A stretch of DNA of 64,000 nt from Ephemerocybe angulata (lineage: Eukaryota > Basidiomycota > Agaricomycetes > Agaricales > Psathyrellaceae): positions 992,001-1,056,000 of the forward strand of contig JAACJK010000165.1 in NCBI GenBank assembly GCA_013368325.1. Direction: 5' to 3'. Below are positions 30,033 to 42,561 of the stretch, in pieces (the stretch's first letter is position 1; each line of letters opens with the position of its first letter). Position numbers and translations under genes: made by a program. The notes below the pieces were generated by a model. That model worked only from the letters and a program-made list of their open reading frames with translations, made no database searches and was not told where the DNA came from.

Positions 30033-31428
30033 AAATCCCGTTCCTGGTTGGCGCGCGTGTTAATCGCGTATTGCTCAATGGCACCAACCCGCTTGCCCAG
30101 ATCCTGGACCGCTAAGAGAACATCACGAGCTGTTGGTTCAGGAGGAGGCGGCGCAGCTGGGGCCGGAGTCTCCTTTCCCATCGCAGACAAGATTTGGTTG
30201 GTCATGCCTGCGATAGTCTGGTGGAAGACTTCGTGTGTCACCAACTCGTCGTCCCACTCCTGTCCATAGGCGTCGTAATAAGGGGTGTGTTCTTCCTGAT
30301 AATTGACCGAGGCGCCTCCTGCCCAAGCCTGATCCACTCTTTGCTTCATAGTAGACCCGTCTGGGTGACGAGAGCGCACAAGGGTATTATTCACGTAGAT
30401 AGGACCCCTCGGGATCTGTTGAGTGAACTTCCCGGCCGCTCTATCCTTTTCCATTTCTGCGCACTCGCCAATGCCATGACCTGCCACCCCGCAGTAGAAG
30501 CACGAGAAGTTAGCTCCAGGCGGCTTTGGATACATGCCTGGTTTCATCGCACTGCTCGCCCCTCCTGAAGGTGCATACGGCGGCTTCTGGGCTTGGACGT
30601 AAGTCTGGCGAGCCGCTCCTGTTTCTAGGGCGCTTAACTTAGCGCTTAATTTCTGGATTTCCGTTTTGAAAGTATCCATGCCTGCGAAGACATCCTGGAA
30701 ATGAGAGGAGAAGTCTTCCTGCTTGACTTCGGCTTCACGGGCTACTGTCATCTTGCCGCTAGGGCTCGACCTTTTATAAGTAGCTTGTGACTCTTCCTCG
30801 GCGAGAAGTCCAAACGGTCCATCTGCCGCGGCGTCAACCAGTTTAGTGGCATGCTCCATGACTTCTATGATTCCCCAAGGATCTTCCAAGGTGCGACCAT
30901 TGGCAACCCCTTTGGTCTCCAACCTTTCCCTTAACACTTCCCGGAAGCTGGGCTTCAGACATTCCAAGAACTGCTTGACCAAGTCACGGTTCGAAACCAG
31001 CGGCGGCACCTCTTCGATGAGCGGCTTCGCCTCTGCTTTGAACCCCAACATAAAGTCGTAATAGCCAGGCCGCTCGTCTTTTCCAATAGGACGGACGATT
31101 AACGCAGCGCAGAGCTTTTCAAGCCGTTCTATGGATCCTCCTTTATAGCGCACAGTCTTGGGTAGGGTACTTTCCACGGCCTTTCTCCAGTTTGCCCAAC
31201 TAAAGGGAGCTTGTCCTCCCGTCAGCTGTGCCCATTTTCTAGCAATGTCCAAGTTTAGGTAGGCCAACGCTTGCTCTACCACTTCCTGGTCCTTCTCTAA
31301 GATCCCAGCCGCCTTGGCTGCCACTTCTACGCCGTTCAAGAACTTGATCGCGCTTGCGGGTGAAGCGGGATCATAAGTAGGCCTGTTAGTGGAAAAGAGA
31401 CTAGGCATCTTATCCTTCCTACTCCTGG
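30029..31428 (-). CDS. gag: Retrotransposon gag (unit 1)
   Basis: From the ATG at 31408 the frame gives 459 residues. The capsid-like part (residues 1-200) is helical and includes IKFLNGVEVAAKAAG, RKWAQLTGGQAPFSW and LVKQFLECLKPSFREVL. A coiled stretch (IQKLSAKLSALE) follows, then a CCHC zinc knuckle at 303-316 (CFYCGVAGHGIGEC), and the protein ends NQERDF. The frame extends upstream to an acceptor-like CACAG at 31429. A short 5' exon at 32017-31966 (ATG; MGDSDSSNSGNASVVNT) could be spliced to it through a ~540-base intron with a GTCAGC donor, keeping phase. Evidence for that splice is weak, so the start is either 31408 or 32017. Confidence 0.88.
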
Positions 31429-32352
31429 CTGTGGCGAAGACGCCGGCTGATGTCGGACGAGCGACGAGCAGAGAGCAGAGAGCAGAGGAGCAGAGGTCGG
31501 ACGAGCGACGAGCAGCGATGCAGATACAAGAGCTGTATAGTCAAAGGTAAATAGGATACAGGGAATAGGAGCAAAGCGACTATGTACCTGTATAGTCAAA
31601 GAGATCAAGTGGGGAATAATGAACGAGTAGCTACGAGTATATATGTGTCCAGATGATCTCGAACGAAAATAGAACAATAGAATGATCCAAAGAACAATAG
31701 AGTCCATATGAGTCGATATGACTAAAAGGCAGCGCGCGGGCAGTGCGCCTGAGAACAAAGGTGCGAACAAGGTGTGAACGTGCTGTGCACGAGAATAAGA
31801 AGCATGAACGTGCTGTGCATGAAGTGAGGGGAAGGCTCAGAAGAGCGAAGGCAGTGTGAAGGTGTGCAAGGGTGTGCAAAGGTGTGCAAGAGTGTGCAGG
31901 AATGCGCACGAATGAATAGTAAAGGAAGAAATGAAAGGAAAAGAAGAGAAAATAGGTAGGCTGACCGGTGTTCACGACACTGGCATTGCCCGAGTTGCTA
32001 CTGTCTGAATCACCCATTTTTCTCTTTGGTAATAAGAGTTCCGATTCTATTTCCGATTCTGAAGATAATTCGGTAAGCGGGCTCCCAAATTGTTCAAGAG
32101 CCTCTTCGAAAGTTTCCTGTTCTGTCGAGTCTGGAGTGTCTGCTCTTCGACTCTTTGCTGCCTTTACTTTTCTCGTGCTAGGATACTGTCTAACGTCGAC
32201 CGCACCAGCTGACTGAGAGTTCCTAGTTTGCCTAGTAGCTACGGGTTGCGACCCGCTTGAAGTAGGCGTGTTGGTATTTGTTGCTTTTGCTCAAAGCAAC
32301 CCCTTTTCCTGTTCTACTTTGTTGGAGAGGAGGTGTGAAACCGAATCTTCAC
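31429..32352 (-). other. Leader region of the retrotransposon (unit 1)
   Basis: Lies between the primer-binding site and gag. It contains the possible 52-base gag 5' exon (31966-32017) and, further upstream, an open minus-strand frame without ATG (about 32018-32290, Ser/Glu-rich, RRADTPDSTEQETFEEALEQ). It also has short direct repeats of GTGTGCAAGG type (31858-31900) and GACGAGCGACGAGCAG (31456-31515). Probably 5' UTR, packaging signal and intron. Confidence 0.5.
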
Positions 32353-32372
32353 CCCCCTCGCGGTGGGCTCCA
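32353..32372 (-). promoter_or_regulatory. Primer-binding site, unit 1
   Basis: The minus strand reads TGGAGCCCACCGCGAGGGGG three bases after the end of LTR2. Identical to the site of unit 2 (47570-47589) and of the nested element. Confidence 0.75.
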
Positions 32373-32375
32373 ATT

Positions 32376-33584
32376 TGATGCGAAGTGCGGAGAAAAAACA
32401 CAAACGATGACAATCGTTTGCAACCAAAACCAACCACACAAACACAAAGGCCGAGTTCGTTGGAAGAGAGCGGCGTGGCCGGAGGGTACAATTCTCGACG
32501 GTTACACACCACACAAAACCAACTCCAAGAAGAGACTACGCTCGTGAGAGGCGTAGGCAAGTCTATTTAACTAAGCGGACTGAGGAAGTAGTATGTCTCG
32601 ACTCAGTAGGCAAAGCGTTCCAGTTTCCGTTTCACGAATCCTCAAAAGCCGACGCGGCGTAATGAAAGAGACACAAAGTACGATTGAGAGAGAGAGATTA
32701 AATCTGAAGTATACAAGCTAGAGAAACTAAGTGCTACGCGGTTTTACTTTTATAGTGTGACCCCCTTGGTCACAGTCACGCCGTCTACGATTTTCCTTCA
32801 ATTTTCTAGGGTGCTAAGTCGTGCGGTCGCGAGGCTTGAGTCGGTTGTTGCTTGGTTTCGCGCTAAGTTGGACGCGGCGCAACATGCCGAGGATGCCGCT
32901 CCGTTATTGATGACCCTGTTTTCCTTTTATAGTGACGCGGGCTTATTCCTCTCGCGCTTGGACTCTCCGTTGTGGAGCTCCCTTGCATTTCGAGGGACTC
33001 ACCCCTGTTATTCCTGTTATCCTTTTTCCGGGTGTGGTCGGACAGCCTTGGGCTGACGAGACCGCCTCGCGTGAAACGTCTAAGTCTGAAGCCGCCCGTG
33101 CCGAGTTTCGGGTTTTGCCGACGCGGTCGGAAAACTCCGAGTGCCGCGAGTGCCGTTGCTCCTGCTGCCTGGTATCCCTGCGCTGCCTTGCCTTTCCTTG
33201 CTCGATTGAGCGGGGATCCTTTGTTTGAGAATTCAGACGGCCTGACTCGCTATCCGACTCGCCAGGTGTGGTACCCTTGGGTGGCGAGGAGGGGTTGTTG
33301 TTGCTGGCGCCCTAAGTGTTTCGCTCGCACCAGGACTCTAAGACCTTTCGTACACGACTTGTCAAACCGCTCAGTCACCCTGAGGCGGTTTCCGTACTAA
33401 TCCGTCTTACTAGTGATCACCAGTGTCCCCTACTCAAGCGGCGTCTGAAGTGCTCCCTTTTGTCTCAACCCAGGTTCTGATCTTGGAGACCAATGTAAGC
33501 GGTGTAGTGCTTAGTGCTCGAGTCGGTGCTACGACCTTTACACATACGACCGTAAAACCGCGAAAATAGTCCACGGTCGTATCA
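32376..33584 (-). repeat. LTR2 (shared by units 1 and 2)
   Basis: 1,209 bases. It serves as 5' LTR of unit 1 and 3' LTR of unit 2. Its one private difference is A at 32397, where LTR1 and LTR3 have G. Confidence 0.95.
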
Positions 33585-34279
33585 TCTCCCCCAAACTCGG
33601 TCTCGACTGTCCCCAGTCGGATGTGCAGCGCACGCGGTTTCCATTTCCAGCCTGATTTGGCGCGGCGGCCGAGCAACTGCTCCCGCTTCCTCGGCTACCG
33701 ACGCGCGCTTGTTTCGCCCGGGCGCTTAGCTGTCTGCTTCTTTCCTAATTTCGCAAGTCCCATTTAGCCGGCGCGAGCGATTCTGCCAGAACCGCTCAAG
33801 CCCAACTTCTGTTTCCCTGCTAATTTGGCCGGCGTGGCTCGGAAAGAAGCGGGTCCGGTGTTTAAACACGTCCCCGGCTTCTTTCCTAGTTCGAGGCGGT
33901 TTAAGCGCCTTGTTTCGAACTCTCGTCGAACCCTTCCCCCTTAGCGCTCTTCTTACCCAGTTCGTGGCTTGAAACATACGCCGTTCCATGTCAGGGTTGG
34001 CTCCGACATGAGAGGTTCTTCCTTTTCCATTCGGGTTCCTACGCAGCGTCGGTTCTCATGTCGCCGTTTCGAACGAGGGTCGAACTCGCCGTTTAGCGCG
34101 CTTCTTTCCAAGTTCCGGCTAGACATACAGGCCGCTTCTTTCTTGCCATAGGTATGTTTCCTAGTTCCTCTTCCTTTTGAGCTGCTTATTACGATCCCAT
34201 CGCGATGAAGCTTTGTAGAGGAGGGGCGAAAGCTATAAAAGCCGTTTCAACTCGTGAGTTCAAGTCCAGTTTTCTCAAC

Positions 34280-36596
34280 ATGGATTCTCTCGCAACCCGC
34301 TTCCCTACCCTCTACTCTGCCTCTCGCGCCATCCAACCCTACTGCTGCACCGGAGGCGGCGGCATTCCACCTGGTAAGACCAATCGCAAGCGCGGCATCA
34401 TGAAGCACCATCTTGAAAGCATGGTTCATGAGATGGTAAGTCCGTTTTCCTTTGTTTACAGACCCCTTCTGACGCTGCTTGATGCGTTAGGCTGTAGCCG
34501 CTGCGGACTTCGATCTCGGGGAAGACCCCGTCTTCGAATGTTTTCGTCAGCACGTCTCTCGCCTTTGGCTAGCACTCGAGGGGTCGTCGTACCCGAACCG
34601 CCTGGCCCTCCCTTTGTTCTGGTGGCTCGAAGCCAATCCCCAGCCACAAGCGAGCTTCCTCGGGTTTCCAGGTCCTGACCCCGCTCCACCAGTCCTCGCC
34701 GGTGCCGATCGGAGCCCCTCCGTAAGTTCCTGTTGTTTCTCCTTTTTCCGATTTTCGATCTGACTTATGGGGTTTCACAGGTCTCAGATCTCATTTTTCC
34801 TTTCAAGCTTGAAGAGACCGATAGTTCATCAAACAAAAGTCTGTTGTCTTTCGGTCCCCCTCATGACTTTGCTGACGGCGACCTTGCACCACCACCTCCT
34901 CCACCTGGGTTCTCTTCTCGACCATCCTTCCTCTATGACGACGCCGCCTGGATTCCTCTGCGTGACGCCGCGTACGACTCGTTAGTGGCTGACGCCGCCG
35001 CTGTGTCCAGGCTTCGACCATTCATCGAGGTGCCAAGTCGGGTTCGCCCTCCCACCGGGGAGAGTGGACCTGTAGCGGGACCCTCCAACGTCCTCACGTC
35101 GCCAGTCACACCCATCAAGCGTGCTCGGGAGCCGCGCTTATCTACAGCGGGCTCGTCTCCTCAGCAAGCCATCTCCATCCCTTCCGACTCGCCTCCGCCG
35201 CCCAAGAAGCGCAAGACCGACGATTCGAAGGAGGGGAAGAAGCGTGAGAAGGGTAAGGGTCGTGCTGGAGCGGGCCCCTCAGGCGAGGTGCCAGAGACGC
35301 CGGTCAAGACGGTAGGAGTGACGCCGCACGAGGGGATGCGCAAACGCGCCATGTACTTGTTCCGCCCTGACGACAAATTCCACCCAGCTGGTATCACCCC
35401 GCCCGACATCCTCCTTCCTTACCCCAACAACTTCAAGAAGAGGCTCGTTGATCAGGATGGGAACGAGCTGCCGAACGGGCACTGGGCGTATGGTGCCGAG
35501 AGGAACTTGACCGACGAGAACCCGGCGACGATCAGGGAGGACGGGGCTACGAAGATGTATCGGGAAGGTCCCTTGACTGACGCCGCCCCGTTCTTCAAGA
35601 CCCTCACCAAGCCGGCGGTTCAGAACCCCGAGTCTCGTGTAAGTCATTCCGTTTTCCTATCCCATTCTTTTTCTTACTCCCTGTCATGTTGATAGCACCG
35701 CTTCGCCTGCGCTACCTGCGCGGGTCGAGGTATCGACTGTACCGGCGGAGACCTCTTGGGAGGTACTCGTTGTGACCAGTGTGCTGCTACCAAGGCCGCT
35801 TGTTGTGGGTTCCAGTTCACGGCACCCCGTCCCGTACGAGATGGGTCCCTTTCCCTGATAGACGAGCTCGCGCCGCGTCGTAAGTCCAATTTATTTCCTC
35901 CTTTCTTTATTAATTTCTAACCATTTTCTAGGAGTCCAAACCCTGGCCCGCCTGATCATGCAGGAGCTGGGGTCCGCTCGAGTCCTCTACGCTCTGTATG
36001 AGGACGCTGAGGAGCGGGCTTTGGCATACGCGAAGGACCTGTCCAACAGGTTCCGACGCAACGTCAATAGCTCCTGGCACAACCACTTGCGCCAGTTGGT
36101 AGGCGACGCGGTGGATCTCGACGCGTTGACTGAGATCATCGCGTTCGCCGAAGCCGACCCGCTTACCCAGGTGGAGTTCCACCCTCGCACTCAGAACGCC
36201 CTTCTGACTAGAGTCACTGACGAGTCCATCACCATCGATGCCCGTGCTCGTGTTGGAACCGCTTCGCCTTCCCAAGACGTGCTCGAGCACGACTTACTTC
36301 CCGCCCCGCCTGCACCTGGTCAGTTTAATCCTCGAAGTGCGAGGATCACGCTCAACCACCAGGCGGCGCGACAGGAGAAGCGCGAGAAGCAGGCGGCCGA
36401 GGGTAAGGGCAAGGGGAAGGAGAAGGTACGAGAGTCGGTCGTCGAGAGGATCTACGTCGGGGGAGACCTGTCGTCAGACGACGAAGAGAAGGAGGAAGAG
36501 GAGGAGGAGGCCGCTCCTGCCAGTGCCGACGAGGAGGGCGATACCGAGGTCGAGAGTGAGAACGGCGAGTCCGGGGAGCGCGAGGTTGTTGGATAG
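34280..36596 (+). CDS. Antisense gene A, unit 2
   Basis: Exons 34280-34435, 34491-34721, 34781-35638, 35696-35879 and 35932-36596, with TATAAAA at 34234-34240. The predicted 697-residue protein is identical to that of unit 1; the single base change at 34990 is silent. Both copies thus keep the six-cysteine cluster and the nuclear localisation signal intact. Confidence 0.8.
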
Positions 36597-37204
36597 AGGA
36601 GGCGTCGGTTTGTAGTTGTTCGTTGTACGCCACCTCTCCTTATCTCGTCCCCTTTCTTCGGTGAGTTCTATTCTTTTTCTCGTTACACGTCCCCCAAACT
36701 AACTCCTTACTTCGTAGTCGACCTTGTCTCATGCCCCTTGTATGTCTGTTTTGGACTTCTTGTTCCGTTATTCCCTTTTATTTGTATCCTATCATCCTTG
36801 TACCCTTATGTAGTCTTATTCTTGTAGTTCCATTGTCTTGTCCTTTGTTACCCAATTTCCACCTATCTTGCTCCAATCTCGGTGTGTGACCTTATGTGAG
36901 CCTCTGAATCTGACTTGGTAAAGTGTCTCCGGATCTGAGTCAATCATCATGTTAGTGATGACTTGTATCCCGTTCGAGTTGGAGTTGTATTGGGAATGTT
37001 GATCGAGTTGAGCTCCAGAAGAATTCAAACCCGGGTCCCCCTCCCCCAAACTCAGACTGATCGTCCCCGGTCAGAGTCTTACACCGAGACACACCCCGCT
37101 CGAGAAACCCATGGAACCTTCGCGATTTGGAGCAGGCGGGGTCTCATATTCCATATAAAACGCAAAGCCACGCCGCCTGGCCCTGTCAAACCGCCTCAGA
37201 TAAC

Positions 37205-38800
37205 ATGGCCAATTCCAGTAGTACACCCGCCGGGCGTTCAAGCACGTCCGTTATCACCAAAGGGTATGACGCCCTATTGTCGACCACCGAATACTTGAAG
37301 CGGCAGCAAGCCTTCGAGGCGCGCGATGACCCGGCGTTGAGAGAGTACGCCACGCGCATGATGGCAGGCCTGGAGGAGGCCGTACGTTCCGCACTCCTGT
37401 TTACACACCGCTCATCTTGACGTGACCCTGTAGCTGGCATGGATCGAGTCCGATCCTGCTACCCTGCGCGAATCCTACGTTGGAAAGTTCCTCACCAAGG
37501 TGAACAACTTCCTAACAGAGTTCAACACAGCCAGCCAGCAGGCCAGCATGGAGAATCACTTCCCTCGTACTTTCAAGGATCGCATCCAGCTGCTGCGCGA
37601 GCGAAGCCGAGCCGCCCAGTCCGGTCAGACCGACTTTGATTCCACCATGACAGACCTCGGGCCGCTCCCCGACTTTGGGCCAAGCAACGCAGGCCGCCCA
37701 ACCCAGAAGCGCACGGTGAGCGCCTATTTGATTGCCGGTTAAGCGCCCTCCCCAAAACTGACTCATTACTCCCTAGTTGAGCGAGTGGGCTGCTGGCAAC
37801 CGCGCCGTGCCCACAACTCGCCCTGCTCCACCCCGTACGCACTTCTCCATGTACCGCCTTACGCAGGTATACGCTGACGACGCCGTTATGACCAGAGTCG
37901 GTCCCAGCGCCACGCGACACCGCGCATACTCGCACGATCCTAGCGGAAGCAGGGAAAGTGACCGCGTCGATGCCCTCCGCGTCCTTGGACGAGGAGGAAC
38001 TCCACCAAGCCTCCACTTTACTCTCCGCACGTATGAACGTGACGCTGTTCGAGATCGAGCAGCTACTCGGCATCCACGCCTTACTTCGACGCTCGTGGGA
38101 GGATACTCAGACGCGCCAACAGACGCTCCAAGCCGCACGCGAGGCGAACGAAGCCGCAGCCATGAACGCCGCCATCGCCGCCACCGCTCAGCAGATGCAG
38201 CAAGAGCAGCGCGAGGCGAAGGCCGCGCCAGGTCCAGCAGTCGAAGCGAAGAAGGAGACGAAGAAGCAGGGGAAGGCGGTCGCGAGCGGGGAGATTTCGG
38301 CGAAGGAGAAGAAACGTCGTGGGAAGGAGGAGAAGAAGAAGGAGGTACAGAAAGGTACCAAGACCGAGAAAGAGGTGACAGAGAAGAAGGAGCAACAGAA
38401 GGAGGTCAAGAAGGGGGAAGTTCAGGAGACCTCCAAGCAGGAGGTCACCCGAACCACGCGGAGCAACAAGACCGCGGAGACGAAGGAAGAGACGTCGAAG
38501 CCGGGCGCATGGACGCGCCGCGACCCCATCCCCAAGACCGCTCGGTCCCCATCGAAGAAGGTACAGCCCGCCACGCCCGCACGCGGCGCCGTGGTCGGTG
38601 TACCTGCCTCCTCCAGTGAGACCCGCGCTCGCACCGTTGCTGAACCGTCCGAGCCCGCCCTGCACGAAGCAGATGAAGTGGTATCAATCCCCACGTCCGA
38701 AGACGAAGAGGCGATGTCCGTTGACGAACCCGAAGGGTCAGTGTCGGTGTACGAGGATGGCAGCTCCCCGGCTGAAGAAAGTGACGAGGCATCAGCCTAA
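37205..38800 (+). CDS. Antisense gene B, unit 2
   Basis: Exons 37205-37381, 37434-37715, 37777-37834 and 37896-38800, with a TATA box at 37154-37160. The protein is identical to that of unit 1: the change at 38551 is silent and the one at 37754 lies in intron 2. The stop codon overlaps the pol stop as in unit 1. Confidence 0.75.
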
Positions 38801-41800
38801 TCTTCCTCCGCATTTTCATCCAAGGTTTGTAGTTTCCCCATTCCCATAAAATTAAAATCCCTGTGTTCCCCCTGTTCCCCATCATCCAAAGATAGTTCCA
38901 TTTCTGCCAGTGTATTATTATCAATATCTATGTTTTCCATGAAGTCCTTTTCCAGAGGTATAGCCTTCCTGGGGTAGTAAGGAACCACCCTAAAAGCGCC
39001 AACCTTGCTCTGATGCACCGCTCCATTAAGTTCCGCCAAGATATACGCGCCGCCCAGGTTTCGTGATACCACAACCATGGGACCCAGATAACGCGGCTTC
39101 ATCTTCTTATTCAGGCTCGACTCAATGTTCGTGTTACGCATCAGAACCAAGTCACCCCGTTTGAAATTCCAGTTCTTGATAGTAGCCCTGTTAGCTTCAG
39201 CGTAGGCAGCGACACGACGCCGTTTCTCCTCGCTGATCCTGGTCATGACCGAGCTGACGTGAGTCTGATGTTTAGCCAGAGCCCTAGCCCGGGAGGCTAT
39301 CAAGTCCTCCGTAGACATCATACCCGTGGGCGGCTCAGTCAGCCAAGTGGCTTCCTGAACGTCAAGCGGCGTGACAGGCTCCGCGCCTGTTAGGAGAAAG
39401 AAAGGCGAGCATCCCAGGCGTTTTCGGATAGTAATGCGGTCCGCCCACATAACATGGTGGAAGAACCAATACCACTTACTCGCGTCACCCCCCGTGGCTT
39501 TGTACAGGCTCTGTCGGACGTCCCAATGAGGCCGCTCGATCTTCCCGTTTGCCCTCGAGTTGTATCCTGAGATAGCGATTTTCTTAATCCCATACTTCTT
39601 CTCGAGCCATTCCACTGCTGCAATCATGGGCTTCCCGTTGTCAGTGACAATTTCCCTTAGGCAACCCCATCGACAGATAATGTCTTCGAAAAGCCAGGCG
39701 CCTACAGCCGCCGCATTTTCCTTCCGGAGCGGCCTCCCTTCCATCCAAGATGTCAAATGGTCTCTCCCATGCACAATGTACCCACAGCCGTTACTGGCCG
39801 GGCTCATGTGCATGACATCGATGTGCACCGTCTGGAACACCGACGGGGTTTCAGTCACAATGGGAGGGATTTTGACTAGGAGCTTCTGGCGCTGTTGACA
39901 GAGCAGGCACGTTTTAACGTAGTTTTCAACGTTCCGATCCAGCTCCGGCCACCATACCCGCTTCAATAGTAATCCCTTGGTAGCGAAGGTCCCGCGGTGT
40001 CCCATAGCATCGTGGGCCGCTTTAAGCATATACATGCGTTTTTCTGAACCCACGACCAACTGATGCATACCATACCCATTTTCTTTCCTGAAGAGTCGAC
40101 CGTCCTTTCCCAAGAAGAAGTGCTGCGCTGCCCGCTTGAACTTATCCCATTCCCCTTTTTCCACGCCTCGCGGCATCCGCGTCCTGTCCTTCTGCAGGAA
40201 CCAGAGACGAATTGTAGGTAACCAAGCATCCATGCGTAATGCGGACGCCGTTCTCCATTCAGAAGGGTAATCCTCATCCGAATGTTCCGGCAGCACCTCT
40301 ACGTTTACGAGGATATCGCTAGTTGCGGGACCTTGTGGGTCCCTGGCGCGCCCATTTACCTCTAACATATTGATGGCTGCCATCTGAGCGGCGTCACTAT
40401 GAAAACCCGTTTCTACCCAAGTCTCGGACGCCTCCTCTTCACAAATCTCCTGTAGATAACCTCCCCTCGTATCAATGAGGTGCTTGAAGTCTTCAAACTC
40501 GAGCGGCTCAGGATCCTCAGGGTTAGGTTTGGAGAATGTGATAGGTTCGTCCGGGTCTATGTCCATTATTTCCTCGAACTCCTTTCTAGGCGGGTCGCCT
40601 GGCTGTGCACGCCGCCTGGAGAGACCGTCCGCTGCGAACGTCTTCCCTGGCACATGTTGTAACTCAAACTGGAACTTCCGAACCTGTTCGATCCAACGGT
40701 TAATGGTGGCATTCGGCCCCAGCTGAGGATTCTTGAGCATCCCCTGGATATATTGCGCATCCGTCTCCACGATGAGCGGCCTGGCCATGATGAGCATGTA
40801 CTCATTTTCCTTGAGTGCTCTCACCAAGCCATAGAGTTCTCGCTTGGGCTGAGAGTAGTTAGCTTCAGGCGGCTTCAGCAGGGTCGACCCGAACTTGGCA
40901 TAATGCCATTTCTTGGGGTCAGTTGGGTCCTGCTGACTGATGTACCATCCAACTGCAATGTACGAGGTGTCTACTGAGAGCTTGACTGGCATCCCAGAGG
41001 TGACATCCAGTGGTTTTAATACTGGCGCCTCGCTTACTGCCGTTTTCAAGTCCTCCATTGCTGCATCCTGCTCAGGCCCCCACTCGAACCTTATCTCCTT
41101 TTTCGTGAGTTTCTGGATGGCGCTAGCCCGCGTGGCATAGCCCGGAATAAAGATCCTGAACGTGCCAACGGTTCCTAGGAATGCTCTGACGTCCGAAACG
41201 TCGCGACAAGGACCCCATCTGGAGATTACTCCTACGCGGTCCTCAGTTGGTTTCCTGCCCTCGTATGAGCACAAGTGCCCCACCACTGTGAATTCCGGCA
41301 CACACAGGAACGTTTTCTTCCCAGAAAACGTACCCCCGCAATACTTCATCCTTTGTATAATCCTATTGACCACTGTTAAATGTTCCCAAACAAACCTCCG
41401 AATCTCAGGATTCTCGGGAATAGTTTCGAAGCCGCCTCCTGGCAGTTCGTACCGCGTCTTCGGTCCCCTTACTGGAACATCATCTACAAACGGCTCAGTC
41501 CACTCCGGGATCTCAGGTTGAAGGATAGTAGTTACATCTTCGTGGAAGATGGGTACAGAGTTAGTCCAGCCCATGGGTAGCGTTACCAGCCGCATGGCTC
41601 CAAACGGTGTTTGAAAAGTGGTCAAGTCCCGATACCGCTCATCCAGAATCCGCTCGTCATATCCCACATACAAGTCCATGGTGGTGCCGCACGCATACCC
41701 TGCAAATCGGGCCGCCAACTCCTCGGTGAGAGGTGGGAGGCCTGAGTGTGCAATGGTTACGGCGTTAAGCGGCTCCAAAGAATGTACGAGGCGTAGACTT

Positions 41801-42561
41801 TTTCCATCCTTCTTGAGAACGCAGAACCAACGGCTCCTATATGAGGATGACGAGGGTTCATACACACCAGAATCTATTTTGCCTTTGATGATATCGCAGA
41901 TTGGTGAGAACAGGAAAGGAGGGATGGGGATGTTCTTCAGGACCCAGGGTTCGTGCGGGACAGTCGGGATTTTTACTGGGGGAAAGAAGTCCTCGCGGAA
42001 CTTGCCCCGTTCAGACTCTTCCCATGCAAAAGCCTCGTTTTGTTCGGCCATTAGATGATGCGCCAGTTTCCTTTCTTCATCCATCCAGAACCCTGGATGG
42101 GCTTTATCGAACATCTCCATCCTTTCTTGCGTGTACCGCCCCTTGGGTGTGAACTCAGGCGGGTGCGTAGGCAATTCAGGCATCCCTGCTAAGGGATCTC
42201 CCTTAATTTCGCGTACCACTTGGAACTCCTCCGGAACTATTCCATATACCGGCCTCACTTTCTTGTCAACCGGTTTGTACTTGGTTCCTTTGGAAACTCC
42301 TTTCACCCTGCCTGCCTTGTTCGGATTACCCGAAGGTTGTGACTCGGCGCTTGTTTTAGCGCCCGTCTGGAGGTATTGTTCGAACACGTCTTTTGCCTTT
42401 TGATCACCTGTTTCCTTTAATGCCTGTTGTAGATATATGGTTTTCAACTCATTTTCTGTAAAGCCCTCTTTCTGACCCGGCACTGCGAGGCCTGAGAAGC
42501 GCGCGAAGCCGCTCTCGTCCATTTCCACGAACAGTGCGACCTCTCCTTGATCATCGATCAA
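38797..42561 (-). CDS. pol: Retrotransposon pol, unit 2
   Basis: 1,254 residues, identical to the unit 1 protein, with all RT, RNase H and integrase catalytic residues. Again without ATG and in the -1 frame relative to the protease ORF. Confidence 0.95.
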   Translation of the reverse strand: MIDDQGEVALFVEMDESGFARFSGLAVPGQKEGFTENELKTIYLQQALKETGDQKAKDVFEQYLQTGAKTSAESQPSGNPNKAGRVKGVSKGTKYKPVDKKVRPVYGIVPEEFQVVREIKGDPLAGMPELPTHPPEFTPKGRYTQERMEMFDKAHPGFWMDEERKLAHHLMAEQNEAFAWEESERGKFREDFFPPVKIPTVPHEPWVLKNIPIPPFLFSPICDIIKGKIDSGVYEPSSSSYRSRWFCVLKKDGKSLRLVHSLEPLNAVTIAHSGLPPLTEELAARFAGYACGTTMDLYVGYDERILDERYRDLTTFQTPFGAMRLVTLPMGWTNSVPIFHEDVTTILQPEIPEWTEPFVDDVPVRGPKTRYELPGGGFETIPENPEIRRFVWEHLTVVNRIIQRMKYCGGTFSGKKTFLCVPEFTVVGHLCSYEGRKPTEDRVGVISRWGPCRDVSDVRAFLGTVGTFRIFIPGYATRASAIQKLTKKEIRFEWGPEQDAAMEDLKTAVSEAPVLKPLDVTSGMPVKLSVDTSYIAVGWYISQQDPTDPKKWHYAKFGSTLLKPPEANYSQPKRELYGLVRALKENEYMLIMARPLIVETDAQYIQGMLKNPQLGPNATINRWIEQVRKFQFELQHVPGKTFAADGLSRRRAQPGDPPRKEFEEIMDIDPDEPITFSKPNPEDPEPLEFEDFKHLIDTRGGYLQEICEEEASETWVETGFHSDAAQMAAINMLEVNGRARDPQGPATSDILVNVEVLPEHSDEDYPSEWRTASALRMDAWLPTIRLWFLQKDRTRMPRGVEKGEWDKFKRAAQHFFLGKDGRLFRKENGYGMHQLVVGSEKRMYMLKAAHDAMGHRGTFATKGLLLKRVWWPELDRNVENYVKTCLLCQQRQKLLVKIPPIVTETPSVFQTVHIDVMHMSPASNGCGYIVHGRDHLTSWMEGRPLRKENAAAVGAWLFEDIICRWGCLREIVTDNGKPMIAAVEWLEKKYGIKKIAISGYNSRANGKIERPHWDVRQSLYKATGGDASKWYWFFHHVMWADRITIRKRLGCSPFFLLTGAEPVTPLDVQEATWLTEPPTGMMSTEDLIASRARALAKHQTHVSSVMTRISEEKRRRVAAYAEANRATIKNWNFKRGDLVLMRNTNIESSLNKKMKPRYLGPMVVVSRNLGGAYILAELNGAVHQSKVGAFRVVPYYPRKAIPLEKDFMENIDIDNNTLAEMELSLDDGEQGEHRDFNFMGMGKLQTLDENAEED

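Larger units (their letters stand above)
17159..33584 (-). mobile_element. Ty3/Gypsy-type retrotransposon, unit 1 (LTR1 to LTR2)
   Basis: Full unit bounded by LTR1 (3' LTR in the sense of its minus-strand transcript) and LTR2 (5' LTR, shared with unit 2). In transcript order: LTR2, primer-binding site, leader, gag, linker ORF broken by a nested element, protease, pol, the antisense genes, polypurine tract, LTR1. The order RT-RNase H-integrase within pol marks it as Ty3/Gypsy-like rather than Copia-like. It repeats at 15,217-base spacing. Confidence 0.95.
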
